A stretch of 64,000 bases of DNA from Burkholderia cenocepacia (GTDB lineage: Bacteria > Pseudomonadota > Gammaproteobacteria > Burkholderiales > Burkholderiaceae), in the NCBI RefSeq assembly GCF_014211915.1, contig NZ_CP060042.1:62001-126000 (forward strand). The letters run 5' to 3'. Position 1 is the first letter of the stretch, and the number at the start of each line of letters is the position of its first letter. Both the position numbers and the translations under genes were made by a program. Below, in pieces: positions 7,039 to 18,396 of the stretch. The notes beneath the pieces are model-generated. The model made no database searches. It was not told the origin of the DNA and saw only the letters and a program-made list of their open reading frames with translations.

Positions 7039-10023
7039 ATGAGTCAGATTCATGAAACCGCCTATCCGGCATTGCCCGCCGACCTCGATGAGACGGAGCT
7101 TCGGTCGGTCTATACGCCGAGCGCAGCAGAAATCCGATTCATCTTCGGCCAGTTCCGTCAAGCGCCGACGCGCGTGCTTATCCTCACGCAACTTAAGCTA
7201 CTGCAACGGCTCGGCTATATGCCAGTGATCACCGACGTGCCGCCGGCGATCATCGACCACGTGTGCGCGGTACTCACCGCACGCCCTTTGACGCGTGCGA
7301 CACTCGCCCGTTACGATCGGTCTGGCAGTAAATCCCGGCACCAGAAGATTCTGCGCGAGTACGTACGGATTCGGCCCGTCGATCGCCACGTTCTCGAATG
7401 GCTGGCGGAGGTGGCGGCCCACGCGGCCCGAACCAAGGCGGAATTGCCGGACATCATCAACGTGATGCTCGAAGAGCTTGTGCGGCAGCGATTTGAGCTG
7501 CCGCCGCTCGCGACGCTCTCCCGAATCGCTGGCCACGCGCGCAGCCAGCTACACGAAGCGACCTTCCGCGCCTTTTTCGAATCGCTCGATGACGCGCGGA
7601 AAGCCCAACTCGACGATCTGTTTCTGGTCCGCCGCGGCAGAACATTCTGGGACGAACTAAAGCGTGAGCCGAAGCGCCCCGGGCCCCGCGAGGTCGCGAG
7701 CTTTCTCGAGCACATCCAAGCCATGAACGCGTTGGCTGACGGCTTGCCGGCCGTACCCGACATGCTGTCCGTGCCGAAGCGGATGCAGTTCGTCGTAGAG
7801 GCCCGCGCGCTCGACGTCCACGAGATGCGCGCGCTGAAGCCGGCCAAGCGCTATGCCCTTGCCGTGCTCTTCGTTCTCGCACAGCGGCAAAAGGCGCTCG
7901 ACGATGTCGTCGAGATTTTCATCAAGACCGTGCGCAACCTTGAGAACACCGGCAAGCTGCGACTTCAGCAGTACCAGCTCGCACACGCCGACCAGTTGCA
8001 ATCACTCGTCAGCCAGTTCCGTGACGTCCTGAATGTGCTGCAGGACGACGAGACGCCCGCAGCCGTGCGCATCGCACAGATGCGTGCCGCATTGAACGAC
8101 GATGCCGATGCCGTGCTGATCCGCTGCAACGAACATATCGCACAAGCCGGGAATCACATCTTTCCTTTCCTGCTCGTGCCGTACAGAAATCTGCGCTCAC
8201 TGCTGTTCCAGTGCGTTGAGAGTTTGCCACTGAAGGCAAGCTCCCAGGACGATGAGTTGCTCAGGGCCCTCGACTGGCTAAAGATGTACAGGTCGTCGCG
8301 GCGTGAGTACCTGTTGCTCAGCGACACCGATCTCGCACAGTTGCCGCTCGGTTGGATTCCCGAAAAATGGGAGCGATGCGTGCTTCCGGAGGGCCGGTCC
8401 GCACGTTTGCTGTACCGCAAGTATTTTGAGCTGTGCGTGTTCAGCCAGATCATGCGGGAACTGAATTCGGGGGATGTCTACGTGGTGGGCAGCGACCAGT
8501 ACGACGACCCGCGTGTGCACCAAGTCTCCTGGGATGAATTCCGTGAGGAACTGCCGCGCTACAGCGAGCTCGTCGATTTTTCGGTCGACAGTCGGGCCTT
8601 CGTGCAGCAACTGAAGGAAGAACTCGGCGCGCTGGCCGACCAGGTCGACGCCGGTTTCCCGGAGAACGATCATGTCGAAATCAGCGAGGACCATGGCCTC
8701 ATCCTCCACCGGCTCGAGAAAAAGCCCGATCCACCGAACAAATCCCTGATCGTCCAGGCGATGGAGGCGACGATGCGTCCTGTCAGCATCCTGGATATCC
8801 TCACCGAAACGGAACAGTGGCTCGACCTGCATCGTCTGTTTGGACCACTTTCCGGATTCGAGGCGAAGATCGACGAGCCGCGAAAACGCTTCATCACGAC
8901 GCTGTTTTGCTACGGCTGTAATCTCGGGCCGACGCAGACGGCACGCTCGGTGAAAAACCTCAGCCGCAAGCAGGTCGCGTGGCTGAACCTGAAATACGTG
9001 ACCGAGGAACGCCTCGACAAGGCGATCGTGAAAGTCATCAACGCCTACAACCAGTTCGCGCTACCGAAGTTCTGGGGCTCGGGCAAGCGCGTGTCGGCTG
9101 ATGGCACGAAGTGGAATCTGTACGAGCAGAATCTGCTGTCCGAATACCACATCCGGTACGGCGGCTACGGCGGGATCGGCTACTACCACGTGTCGGACAA
9201 GTACATCGCGCTGTTCAGCCATTTCATCCCGTGCGGCGTGCACGAGGCCGTCTACATCCTCGATGGCCTGATCAAGAACGCGTCCGAGGTGCAGCCCGAC
9301 ACCGTGCACGGTGACACGCACGCGCAGAGCGCGCCGGTGTTCGCGCTTGCACACTTGCTCGGCATCAAACTCATGCCGCGCATCCGCGACATCAAGGACC
9401 TCACGTTCTTCAAGGCTGATCGGCGCCGGCGCTACAAGAACATCGAGTCGCTGTTTCGCGCGAGCATCGACTGGACCTTGATCGAGCGGCATTTCCCGGA
9501 CATGCTGCGCGTGGCGATCTCGATCAAGGCGGGGCGGATGACGCCGTCGACGATCCTGCGGCGCCTCGGTTCCGAGAGCGTGAAGAACAAGCTTTACTTT
9601 GCGTTCCGCGAGCTCGGCCGGGTGATCCGCACGATGTTCCTGCTGCGGTACATCAACGACCCGGAGATGCGCCAGACCATTCACGCGGCGACGAACAAGA
9701 GCGAGCAGTTCAACGATTTTGCGAAGTGGCTGATGTTCGGCGGCGAAGTCATCGCCGAGAACGTCCGGCATGAGCAACGCAAGGTTATCAAGTACAACCA
9801 GCTCGTCGCGAACATGGTGATTCTCTACAACGTCCAATGGATGTCGCGGCGGCTCAAAGTCCTGCAGGAGAAGGGGCTGCCGGTCGACGCCGATGTGCTG
9901 CAGGCGCTCTCACCGTACCGGAAAGACCACATCAACCGCCTCGGGTCCTATCTGCTGGATCTTCACCGGAAGGCGCCACCCCTTGATTCGAGCATCGATT
10001 TCTCTTTTGAATCAGCGGCTTAA
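7039..10023 (+). CDS. tnpA: Tn3-family transposase TnpA
   Basis: 994 aa, the size of Tn3-family TnpA proteins. The DDE triad is visible: Asp688 in RVSADGTKWNLY, Asp759 in DTVHGDTHAQS and Glu889 in NKSEQFNDF. The family features GYGGIGYYHVSDKY, FAFRELGRVIRT and the C-terminal SPYRKDHINRLGSYLL are present. The stop codon lies at the inner edge of a ~39-bp terminal repeat (10024-10062), the arrangement usual for this family. It looks intact. No serine resolvase or res site is next to it; the tyrosine recombinase at 9-1700 could serve that role if the whole block is one transposon. Confidence 0.95.
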   Translation: MSQIHETAYPALPADLDETELRSVYTPSAAEIRFIFGQFRQAPTRVLILTQLKLLQRLGYMPVITDVPPAIIDHVCAVLTARPLTRATLARYDRSGSKSRHQKILREYVRIRPVDRHVLEWLAEVAAHAARTKAELPDIINVMLEELVRQRFELPPLATLSRIAGHARSQLHEATFRAFFESLDDARKAQLDDLFLVRRGRTFWDELKREPKRPGPREVASFLEHIQAMNALADGLPAVPDMLSVPKRMQFVVEARALDVHEMRALKPAKRYALAVLFVLAQRQKALDDVVEIFIKTVRNLENTGKLRLQQYQLAHADQLQSLVSQFRDVLNVLQDDETPAAVRIAQMRAALNDDADAVLIRCNEHIAQAGNHIFPFLLVPYRNLRSLLFQCVESLPLKASSQDDELLRALDWLKMYRSSRREYLLLSDTDLAQLPLGWIPEKWERCVLPEGRSARLLYRKYFELCVFSQIMRELNSGDVYVVGSDQYDDPRVHQVSWDEFREELPRYSELVDFSVDSRAFVQQLKEELGALADQVDAGFPENDHVEISEDHGLILHRLEKKPDPPNKSLIVQAMEATMRPVSILDILTETEQWLDLHRLFGPLSGFEAKIDEPRKRFITTLFCYGCNLGPTQTARSVKNLSRKQVAWLNLKYVTEERLDKAIVKVINAYNQFALPKFWGSGKRVSADGTKWNLYEQNLLSEYHIRYGGYGGIGYYHVSDKYIALFSHFIPCGVHEAVYILDGLIKNASEVQPDTVHGDTHAQSAPVFALAHLLGIKLMPRIRDIKDLTFFKADRRRRYKNIESLFRASIDWTLIERHFPDMLRVAISIKAGRMTPSTILRRLGSESVKNKLYFAFRELGRVIRTMFLLRYINDPEMRQTIHAATNKSEQFNDFAKWLMFGGEVIAENVRHEQRKVIKYNQLVANMVILYNVQWMSRRLKVLQEKGLPVDADVLQALSPYRKDHINRLGSYLLDLHRKAPPLDSSIDFSFESAA

Positions 10024-10062
10024 GGCAATTTTGGCGAAAATTTCACGAATCCCGGCCGACCC
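10024..10062 (-). repeat. Right terminal inverted repeat of the Tn3-family element
   Basis: Read inward from 10062 the sequence begins GGGTCGGCCGGGATTCGTGA and ends in CTTAAG at the tnpA stop, matching the GGGG...TAAG layout of Tn3-family ends. Porin coding sequence starts immediately at 10063, which fixes the outer border. The partner repeat is not found within the window to the left. Confidence 0.7.
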
Positions 10063-10814
10063 TCTATAAGTTCACAAACGAGATCACCGCGCAGGTAGGA
10101 TTCTGGAAATCGGATGCAAACTACCCATTTAACAATGGCTGGACTTGGTCGGCAAAAGGCCCACAAAGCAATACTTACCTCACCAACGTGACTTACAGGA
10201 CCAATCCTCAGCAGGACCGTTACGCGAAAAATTACGAACTACTCTTCTTCTACAACAGCGCCAGCCATAACGCGTTCAAAAGCCCGGGGCCGATAATGCC
10301 GGGGCCGTATAAAGGAAGCTCCGGGATCTATTTTGGTGGCAAACAGGTGGTGTGGCATCCGGACGGCAATATTGCAGGCACACCGGGGGCCTTCTCGCTG
10401 AGCGTATTTGGCAATTTCACCAGCAGCTTCGACCAACACAACGCGTCTGGGCTTGAGAGCACCGGGACGCTCGGCCTAACCGCGAAGGGCCTTCTAAAGA
10501 GCCGGCCTTACGACACTGTTTCTGCACGGGTCATCTATACGCGAAACACCGCATCGGAACAAAACTTTATTGAACAGACCAATCTTGCTTTCGGAGGCAC
10601 TGGCTACAACGTGGGTCGAAACGAGTACGCAGTACGGGTAGACGCCAATATCATCGTCACGCCCACCGTCATCGTGAGTCCGTACATCGTACGTACATTC
10701 AACACGAATAGCGAGTTTACGCCATTCACGACTGCGAAGCCGAACAACGGTATCGCATATGGAATCATCGCCACGTTCCTCTTCGACAAAATGCTGGGGC
10801 TGTCCGGGAGCTGA
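10063..10814 (+). pseudogene. Carbohydrate porin (OprB-type), 3' fragment truncated by the transposon
   Basis: The open frame runs in from the transposon border (LYKFTNEITAQVGFW...) to a stop at 10814, giving about 250 residues of C-terminal beta-barrel: alternating strands such as SLSVFGNFTSSF and a terminal strand GIIATFLFDKMLGL. The style and the tail match OprB-like carbohydrate-selective outer-membrane porins, which are about 400-450 aa with a signal peptide; here the N-terminal ~40 percent is missing. No start codon with a signal peptide exists. The missing 5' part should lie at the other side of the transposon. Confidence 0.75.
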
Positions 10815-10844
10815 ACGTGGCGTGGCAGAGGCATGAGGCTGAGG

Positions 10845-10863
10845 GGCGCTATACGCCCCTGGC
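10845..10863. terminator. GC hairpin between convergent genes
   Basis: AGGGGCG and CGCCCCT form a 7-bp stem with loop CTATA just after the porin stop and before the converging small gene. There is no T run, so termination is only a guess. Confidence 0.35.
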
Positions 10864-10869
10864 TGAACT

Positions 10870-11106
10870 CTAATAGGCTCGCATCGCTAATCGTTCGGTC
10901 TCAGGCGGAAAAACGCGCCACGAACCATCACCGTGTCGGAAGAAAAACATTCCAACCGGGCCTGTCTGTCGCAGTACCTCGACACGCACATAGCGAGTCA
11001 GATTCGAGGGCGCACGACTGAATTCGGTCACCCGAACCGGCGTCGAAGAAGTTGGCGCAAGCCATTTTTCCACCAGCGAACGTAAGGACCTTTCTGCAGC
11101 GTTCAT
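10870..11106 (-). CDS. Conserved small hypothetical protein
   Basis: 78 aa from ATG 11106, chosen because GGGAGAACAGG precedes it and because the sequence upstream of it lacks protein-like character. MNAAERSLRSLVEKWLAP and VFFRHGDGSWRVFPP-type ends resemble a family of small Burkholderia chromosomal proteins of unknown role (recognised by memory, not searched). No signal peptide or membrane segment. Confidence 0.65.
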   Translation of the reverse strand: MNAAERSLRSLVEKWLAPTSSTPVRVTEFSRAPSNLTRYVRVEVLRQTGPVGMFFFRHGDGSWRVFPPETERLAMRAY

Positions 11107-11346
11107 CCTGTTCTCCCTCAGAACGGTTCCTATTTTTCGGCCTCGCGTGCACCCAACACTAAAGAGCGCCAACCATAAGGAACCGCAATTTCGTACAGAT
11201 ACGTACTGGAAGAGATCCGCCGGAACGACCAGGACCAATGTAGGTATTTCAGACCTGTGATCGCCAGCTCTAACGGTGAGTCGACCACAATGGAACTTGC
11301 TAATCATTGACTCGGGTGCCTTTCCTACGACGGCGCCGTCGACACG
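11107..11346. other. Intergenic
   Basis: No start codon with ribosome site or recognisable motif. An open minus-strand extension of the 78-aa gene exists to 11307 but does not look coding. Confidence 0.4.
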
Positions 11347-11594
11347 CTAGCTTTGTCGGTCTCGACAGCGCTCGAGCTCGCGCATCAACTGATGCATTTC
11401 ATGTTGTCGCCCGAGATGCCAGTCGGTCACAATGTTGAACAACCCTCGCGTCCACGAAAACGGTGCCCACCTGAACGGGACGACGATGCGCGGTTGGCGG
11501 GCTCGCAGCCCTTTTATGACGGCCTTAGCGACGTCATCCGGTTGTATCGGTCGTCGCAACGGTGCAGGAAACCCTTTTTCAATCAATTTCGTCG

Positions 11595-12545
11595 CTAGCT
11601 GTGAAGCGTCAAGAGGTTGTTTCTCGACGCGGGAAGTCTGGCCATCGGCGCAACGCCGCCGATGGCGCTATGGGCACGATGCCAGTTGTAGTGGTGCTGC
11701 CAACTCGCCAAGGCTTCGATGCGATGGGCCGAGCTCTGGTATGTCCATGCGTAGGCCCATTCGCGTAACGCTGACTGGATGAAGCGTTCGGCCTTGCCGT
11801 TGGTCTGCGGACGATACGCCCGCGTAAATTTGTGCCGGATACCCAGGTCCTGACAGGCTCGCGCAAACTCGTGTGAGCGAAACGCCGAACCGTTGTCGGT
11901 TAGCAAGCGATGCACACGCACGCCGAGTCCGGCGTACCAAGCCACTGCATCGCGCAGGAACTGCACGGCACTGCGTTTCGTCTCGTCTGGATGCATTGCC
12001 GTGTAGGCAATCCGGGCGTGATCGTCCACTGCGACGAACAGGTACTCCCAGCCAACGCCGTCCACTGTATCGCGCCGATTGCCGGTGACACGATGGCCAG
12101 GACGCGCGATACGGCCAAGCTTCTTGATGTCGATGTGCAGCAAATCGCCCGGCGCCTCGTGCTCGTAGCGCTGAACCGGTTCACGCGGTTGCAGGTCGCT
12201 CAACCGAGACAGTCCGGCACGCACCAGCACCCGACTGACGGTCGAGGCCGACACTCCCACCTGTCGAGCGATCTGACGTTGCAGCAAGCGCTGCTGGCGC
12301 AATTCCACGATCAGTAAGGCAGTCGACGGGGCGATGGCGCGTGGAGAGCGAGCCGGTCGAGAAGAAGCGTCAGCCAGCGCAACCGCACCGCCGGCTAGGT
12401 AGCGTCCAAGCCATTTGCGCACAGTCGGTGCTGTCACGCCGTGATCGGCCGCCGCTTGCGACACGCTCGAACCGGATTCGGTGATCTCCTGAACCATCTC
12501 AAGTCGACGTGCGAAAGTGAGTCGGGCATTCTTATGGGTGTTCAT
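11595..12545 (-). CDS. IS481-family transposase
   Basis: 316 aa from ATG 12545 (MNTHKNARLTFARRLEM). An N-terminal helix-turn-helix (SVSQAAADHGVTAPTVRKWLGRY) is followed by a second HTH and the rve integrase core with DDE residues in LHIDIKKLG, LLTDNGSAFRS and NGKAERFIQ. The stop codon TAG lies outside the element: the last codon AGC and the TAG are completed by the flanking GCTAGC target duplication. The transposase looks intact, so the element may be active. Confidence 0.93.
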   Translation of the reverse strand: MNTHKNARLTFARRLEMVQEITESGSSVSQAAADHGVTAPTVRKWLGRYLAGGAVALADASSRPARSPRAIAPSTALLIVELRQQRLLQRQIARQVGVSASTVSRVLVRAGLSRLSDLQPREPVQRYEHEAPGDLLHIDIKKLGRIARPGHRVTGNRRDTVDGVGWEYLFVAVDDHARIAYTAMHPDETKRSAVQFLRDAVAWYAGLGVRVHRLLTDNGSAFRSHEFARACQDLGIRHKFTRAYRPQTNGKAERFIQSALREWAYAWTYQSSAHRIEALASWQHHYNWHRAHSAIGGVAPMARLPASRNNLLTLHS

Positions 12546-12640
12546 CCGGCTGGGTTCCTGGAAGGTTGGGTGTTTGGCGACTTCCAGTCTCCCAGACTCA
12601 GTCCGGATGAACCATCGATACAACCTATTGAAGCTTCACA
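11600..12640 (-). mobile_element. IS481-family insertion sequence, 1041 bp, with 6-bp target duplication
   Basis: Ends TGTGAAGC and GCTTCACA form imperfect ~24-bp inverted repeats (left TGTGAAGCGTCAAGAGGTTG, right complement TGTGAAGCTTCAATAGGTTG). GCTAGC is present on both sides (11594-11599 and 12641-12646). It disrupts an SDR gene. Confidence 0.9.
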
Positions 12641-13372
12641 GCTAGCGCATTTCCGCCAAAGCCGACCTTGGCAATGGCTGTCGCCACCCATCCCGGATAG
12701 AGCACGCTCGCCGTGGACCCGGTGCCGCCCAGTTCGGCGCGCAGTGAACGCCCGAGCATCTCAACTGCGGCTTTGGACGCTGCGTAAGGCGCATTCACCA
12801 TGCCGTTCACGAATGCGTAGGCCGATGAGGTGACCAGGACCTGGCCTCGATTGCGCAGGATCTCCGGCAATGCGGCCTTGATCGTGCGCCAAACCCCGAG
12901 CAGATCGACCTCGACGATTCGCTCGAACTCCTGTTCATCGCAGCTGTACATGGTGGCGGGTAGATCGTGCCACGAGATGCCAGCATTGGCGAACGCAATG
13001 TCGAGGCGACCGAATCTATCGACGGCGCGTTGCACGACCGCCTTGGTGGCGGCCGCATCAGTGACATCGAGCGCCAAGGCGAGCGTGCGCTCGGAGTCAA
13101 ACTCCGCGGCGAGGCGGTCCACTGAAGCCTGCGTCACATCGGTTAGAACGAGTCGTGTTCCACATGCATGCAACGCACGCGCGGTCGCAGCGCCAATGCC
13201 GCCTGCAGCACCCGTGATAAGCACGACTTTTTCCTGAAGATCGTAAGCCACTTTGTACTGCTCCTCTGCTATTGGTTTTCCATTGCTGCGCAAACAAGGG
13301 GCGATGGATGCCGGGTCATCGGCTCCGCTGATCATGCGAAGCCGATCGGTTCCCGCGGCCACCGATTGCCAT

Positions 13373-14242
13373 TCATTTCGCCGGAGCGTTCGCGGCCGAA
13401 TCGTTCCAGCCAGTTGCCGATGCCAGACTGATGGCGCGTTCAATGTCCCCGCCGCGAAAGCCGGCGCGTTCGACGAAGCGCCTGAAGAAGCCGGGCGCCT
13501 TGGCCACGATCGTGTTGATCTTGGGTACGACGATCATGTCCGCGCGGCGCTCGATGCCTGCCACGATGTCCCGCACGACCTGCTCGCGCGGGATCATCTT
13601 CCAGAAGCCTCGATCGTTGCCTCCCCACAATGCCCGGCCGGCCGGATCGGCGACGACATCGTCCATCAGCGGCGTCGGGAAGAACGTCGGATGCGCGCTG
13701 CCGACCCCGATACCCAGATGACGAAGCTCCAGACGGATGCTGTCGCACATCGCCCACACGCCCGCCTTGCTGGCCGTATAGGACGCCTGTAGCGGCGAAT
13801 GTACAAACGCGGCCATTGACGAAATCGCCAGCATGTACCCGCGCTGTTGCTGGACGAATGGCAAGCCGGCACGGAACGTGCGCCACACGCCTTTGAGATT
13901 GATGTCGATGACACGATCAAACGCGGCCGGGTCGATGGTGGCCATCGGGGCCATGGTGTCAATGCCCGCGTTTGCGATGACCACATCGATCTGACCGAGG
14001 TGATACGCCGCCTTGGCCATTGCGGCTTCCAGGCTTTCGAAATCGCGGACGTCGGCGGTCCAGCCAAGAACGTCGGAAGGGTGGCCGAAGCTGCGAGTTT
14101 GCGCAGTGAGCGTGTCTGCCTCCAGATCGAAAAGCGCGAGGCGCGCACCCCGTGCGTGCAGCGCTTCGGCCAAGGCCGATCCCAGGCCTCCGGTGGAACC
14201 GGTAATGGCCACCACCTTGTTCGCCAGCTTATAAGTCGACAT
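13373..14242 (-). CDS. Short-chain dehydrogenase/reductase
   Basis: 289 aa with GSTGGLG at the N-terminus, NAG, SISS-type serine (AISSMAAF) and YTASKAG, so a complete SDR catalytic set. Its start overlaps the end of the hydrolase gene by 14 bp (14229-14242), which implies co-transcription and translational coupling. Length and tail (RRADMIVVPKINTIVAKAPGFFRRF) fit the larger SDRs that act on lipids or hydrophobic ketones. Substrate unknown. Confidence 0.9.
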   Translation of the reverse strand: MSTYKLANKVVAITGSTGGLGSALAEALHARGARLALFDLEADTLTAQTRSFGHPSDVLGWTADVRDFESLEAAMAKAAYHLGQIDVVIANAGIDTMAPMATIDPAAFDRVIDINLKGVWRTFRAGLPFVQQQRGYMLAISSMAAFVHSPLQASYTASKAGVWAMCDSIRLELRHLGIGVGSAHPTFFPTPLMDDVVADPAGRALWGGNDRGFWKMIPREQVVRDIVAGIERRADMIVVPKINTIVAKAPGFFRRFVERAGFRGGDIERAISLASATGWNDSAANAPAK

Positions 14243-15149
14243 GCGCGCCTCCTTGCTTCGTTGGAACGTGACGGCGGAGAAACACCAGCTGGTCGGCGAT
14301 CACCTGTTCGAAGTCCTTGCCCACATAGATGTCGAAGTGGCCTGCCCGATACGCGCGCACTTCGCCTTTGGGTGCGCGGCTGGCATACCGTTTCGTCGGC
14401 TCCGCCGGAGCGACGGAGTCGGCTTCGCAAATGCAAAATAGAATCGGGCAGGAAATGTCGGCTGCCTTGCGACCGGGGCGGTACCGAACGATGTTCAGGC
14501 CGAAGCGTGCTGCGACCTGATTGCGAAATGCAGTACCGTCAGGTACGAGCGCGAGATAGCCATCCAGGGCATCCGGTGCGGTCATCAACGCGCCGGAACC
14601 GGGCGGACCCGCCGTCGGCACCATCACCGGCGCCCTGCCGACGAGGGATAGCAGCACATCGCATAGCGCGAGCGCGGTAACCTTGAGCGCGCTACGCCAG
14701 TTCAACGCGAACAACGACGCGACCCCGTCCGTGAACGGGCATTGCGCGACGGCAGCGGCAATAGTTCGGTCGCGTGCTGCGGAGAGAATCACATGACCGC
14801 CGCCGAAGGAGGTCCCCCACAGGACCACCTGATCCGGCCGGAGATTGCGGTTCCCGCGTGCAAAAGCGATCGCACCCGACCAGTCCTCCAGTTGCCGATC
14901 GATATCGAGCAATTGACGAGGGGAGCCGTCGCTCGCACCGAAATGTCGATAGTCGAACACGAGGCACGCGTAGCCCTCCGCGCAAAAGCGTTGCGCATAG
15001 GCATCGAGCCGCATTTCCTTGATTCCACCCAGCCCGTGCGCCATCACGATGACAGGAAACGGGCCCGTCCCGCGAGGCTCGTACAGCCAGCCACGGCAAT
15101 GTTCTCCGCGGCCGCCTGCTACGAACTCGACATTTTTTCGCCCGGCCAT
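14229..15149 (-). CDS. Alpha/beta hydrolase
   Basis: 306 aa. MAHGLGG is the oxyanion-hole HG motif; the nucleophile elbow is GTSFGGG with Ser114; Asp in CEADSVAP and His in AGHFDIY complete the triad. The fold resembles dienelactone-hydrolase or acetyl-xylan-esterase-like peptidase families. No signal peptide, so cytoplasmic. It starts the operon hydrolase-SDR-SDR and is divergent from a TetR gene 93 bp away, which is the likely regulator. Substrate unknown. Confidence 0.9.
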   Translation of the reverse strand: MAGRKNVEFVAGGRGEHCRGWLYEPRGTGPFPVIVMAHGLGGIKEMRLDAYAQRFCAEGYACLVFDYRHFGASDGSPRQLLDIDRQLEDWSGAIAFARGNRNLRPDQVVLWGTSFGGGHVILSAARDRTIAAAVAQCPFTDGVASLFALNWRSALKVTALALCDVLLSLVGRAPVMVPTAGPPGSGALMTAPDALDGYLALVPDGTAFRNQVAARFGLNIVRYRPGRKAADISCPILFCICEADSVAPAEPTKRYASRAPKGEVRAYRAGHFDIYVGKDFEQVIADQLVFLRRHVPTKQGGAHVDL

Positions 15150-15188
15150 GTGTCCCCAAGGTGTGCGAGAATAGATTTCGATCCAATG

Positions 15189-15215
15189 TTGTAATGCATT
15201 CTAACTTTGTAATGC
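15189..15215. promoter_or_regulatory. Repeated TTGTAATGC sites in the divergent intergenic region
   Basis: TTGTAATGC occurs at 15189-15197 and 15207-15215, 18 bp apart, and GCATTCTAAC between them forms a partial inverted match. They lie between the hydrolase and tetR starts and are a candidate operator for the TetR protein. Confidence 0.45.
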
Positions 15216-15242
15216 GATCCATCTAGTGAGGTAAACCCCCGT

Positions 15243-15854
15243 ATGGAATCGAGAACTCAGCGTCGGGCTGCCGCGACCCGCCTGGCGATCCTGCAAGCCG
15301 CCGAGACTTTGCTGACGGAGGGCGGATTAGCCGCGGTCACGCCTGAATCGGTTGCGACCCGGGCGGATGTCGCAGTGCAGACGCTCTATAACCGTGTCGG
15401 TGGCCGTTCCGCGCTGCTCATTGCCGTAGCAGAGCGCGCGTTGGAAGAAAACCGCGAGTACATGGACGCGGCCTATGCATCTGATGGCGATGTGGAGACG
15501 AAACTACGTTGTGTGGCAGCTGCGTACGCGCGGTTCGCCAAGGAGCGCCCGCACCAGTTCCGTATCCTTGTCGAACCACCGAATGAGCCGGAGGCGCTCG
15601 CGCGCATTGCTGCCCTGATCAGACAGCAAAACGCCAAATTGGCCGCATTGATCAGCCGAGGTATCGACGAAGGGTGGGTGGATGCAGACGTCGATCCGGA
15701 ACACGCGTCGACTGCGCTGTGGGCAATGATGAATGGCATTTTCAGCCTGATGTGGCGCCCCGACAGCCTTCGACTGGATGTCGATCACATTGACGATCTA
15801 CTGCGTACCGCGATCTCATTGTTGACCGGCGGTATCAAGAGGCGGGGCGATTGA
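15243..15854 (+). CDS. TetR-family regulator
   Basis: 203 aa; the ATG follows GAGGTAAACCCCCGT. The helix-turn-helix is VTPESVATRADVAVQTLYNRVGGRSALL, with the Tyr/Arg pattern of TetR recognition helices. The C-terminal half is helical and matches the ligand domains of AcrR-like members. Transcribed away from the hydrolase-SDR operon, so local repression of that operon is the likely role. Its 3' end is 45 bp from the insertion site of the IS21-like element and it is not damaged. Confidence 0.9.
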   Translation: MESRTQRRAAATRLAILQAAETLLTEGGLAAVTPESVATRADVAVQTLYNRVGGRSALLIAVAERALEENREYMDAAYASDGDVETKLRCVAAAYARFAKERPHQFRILVEPPNEPEALARIAALIRQQNAKLAALISRGIDEGWVDADVDPEHASTALWAMMNGIFSLMWRPDSLRLDVDHIDDLLRTAISLLTGGIKRRGD

Positions 15855-15948
15855 CGCGTTGAGGCTCGACCTCGGAACTGGCATGGTCGCGTCCGAGTCT
15901 GCCAATAAAAAATATTCACCGCTTCGGCAATTGCGTTGGCTTGCTTTG

Positions 15949-17989
<2,041 letters not shown>

Positions 17990-18396
17990 CACTTCCTCCA
18001 GCTCGACCACCGACACCCCCACGACGGATCTCCAGGGCGATATGGTCGGCGATCGACAGGACGGCGCCGCTACCGCGGCGCCGTCAGACAAAAAACTGGG
18101 GAAAATTACTTGGGGATGCGGACAGTCCGAGTCGTCTGATCGTGTCATGGTGCCCCCGATTACGTGGTCATTGTGCGTTCAACGCAGTGTAACCGGGTCG
18201 GGCGGCCGCCCGGTCGCGGCTATCGTCCGGCGTACGTTACAGTTACGCAAACGGCGCCTGATTAAGGTGCGCCGCTACCTGCACCAGCACGAGGCAACGC
18301 TCTTTCGCACGGGTGACTGCGTTGTAGAGCAGTCGACGCTTTTGATCGTAAGCGCGCAATAAGCCACGTGGCTTGCTCTCAGCGACCGGCTGTGCG

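Larger units (their letters stand above)
11347..13251 (-). pseudogene. SDR gene interrupted by an IS481-type element
   Basis: The N-terminal part (GTG 13251, with GAGGAG upstream; in-frame starts further up overlap the neighbour) has GAAGGIG near the N-terminus, NAG, TSSAYAF and YAASKAAV, so a classical SDR with Ser-Tyr-Lys. It reads to ...AKVGFGGNALA at the IS border. After removing 11600-12640 and one copy of the 6-bp duplication (1047 bp, a multiple of 3) it continues in frame as TKLIEKGFPAPLRRPIQPDDVAKAVIKG to a stop at 11347, a normal SDR C-terminus. The interruption is therefore one recent clean insertion. Before it, the gene was the last of a hydrolase-SDR-SDR operon. Confidence 0.88.
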
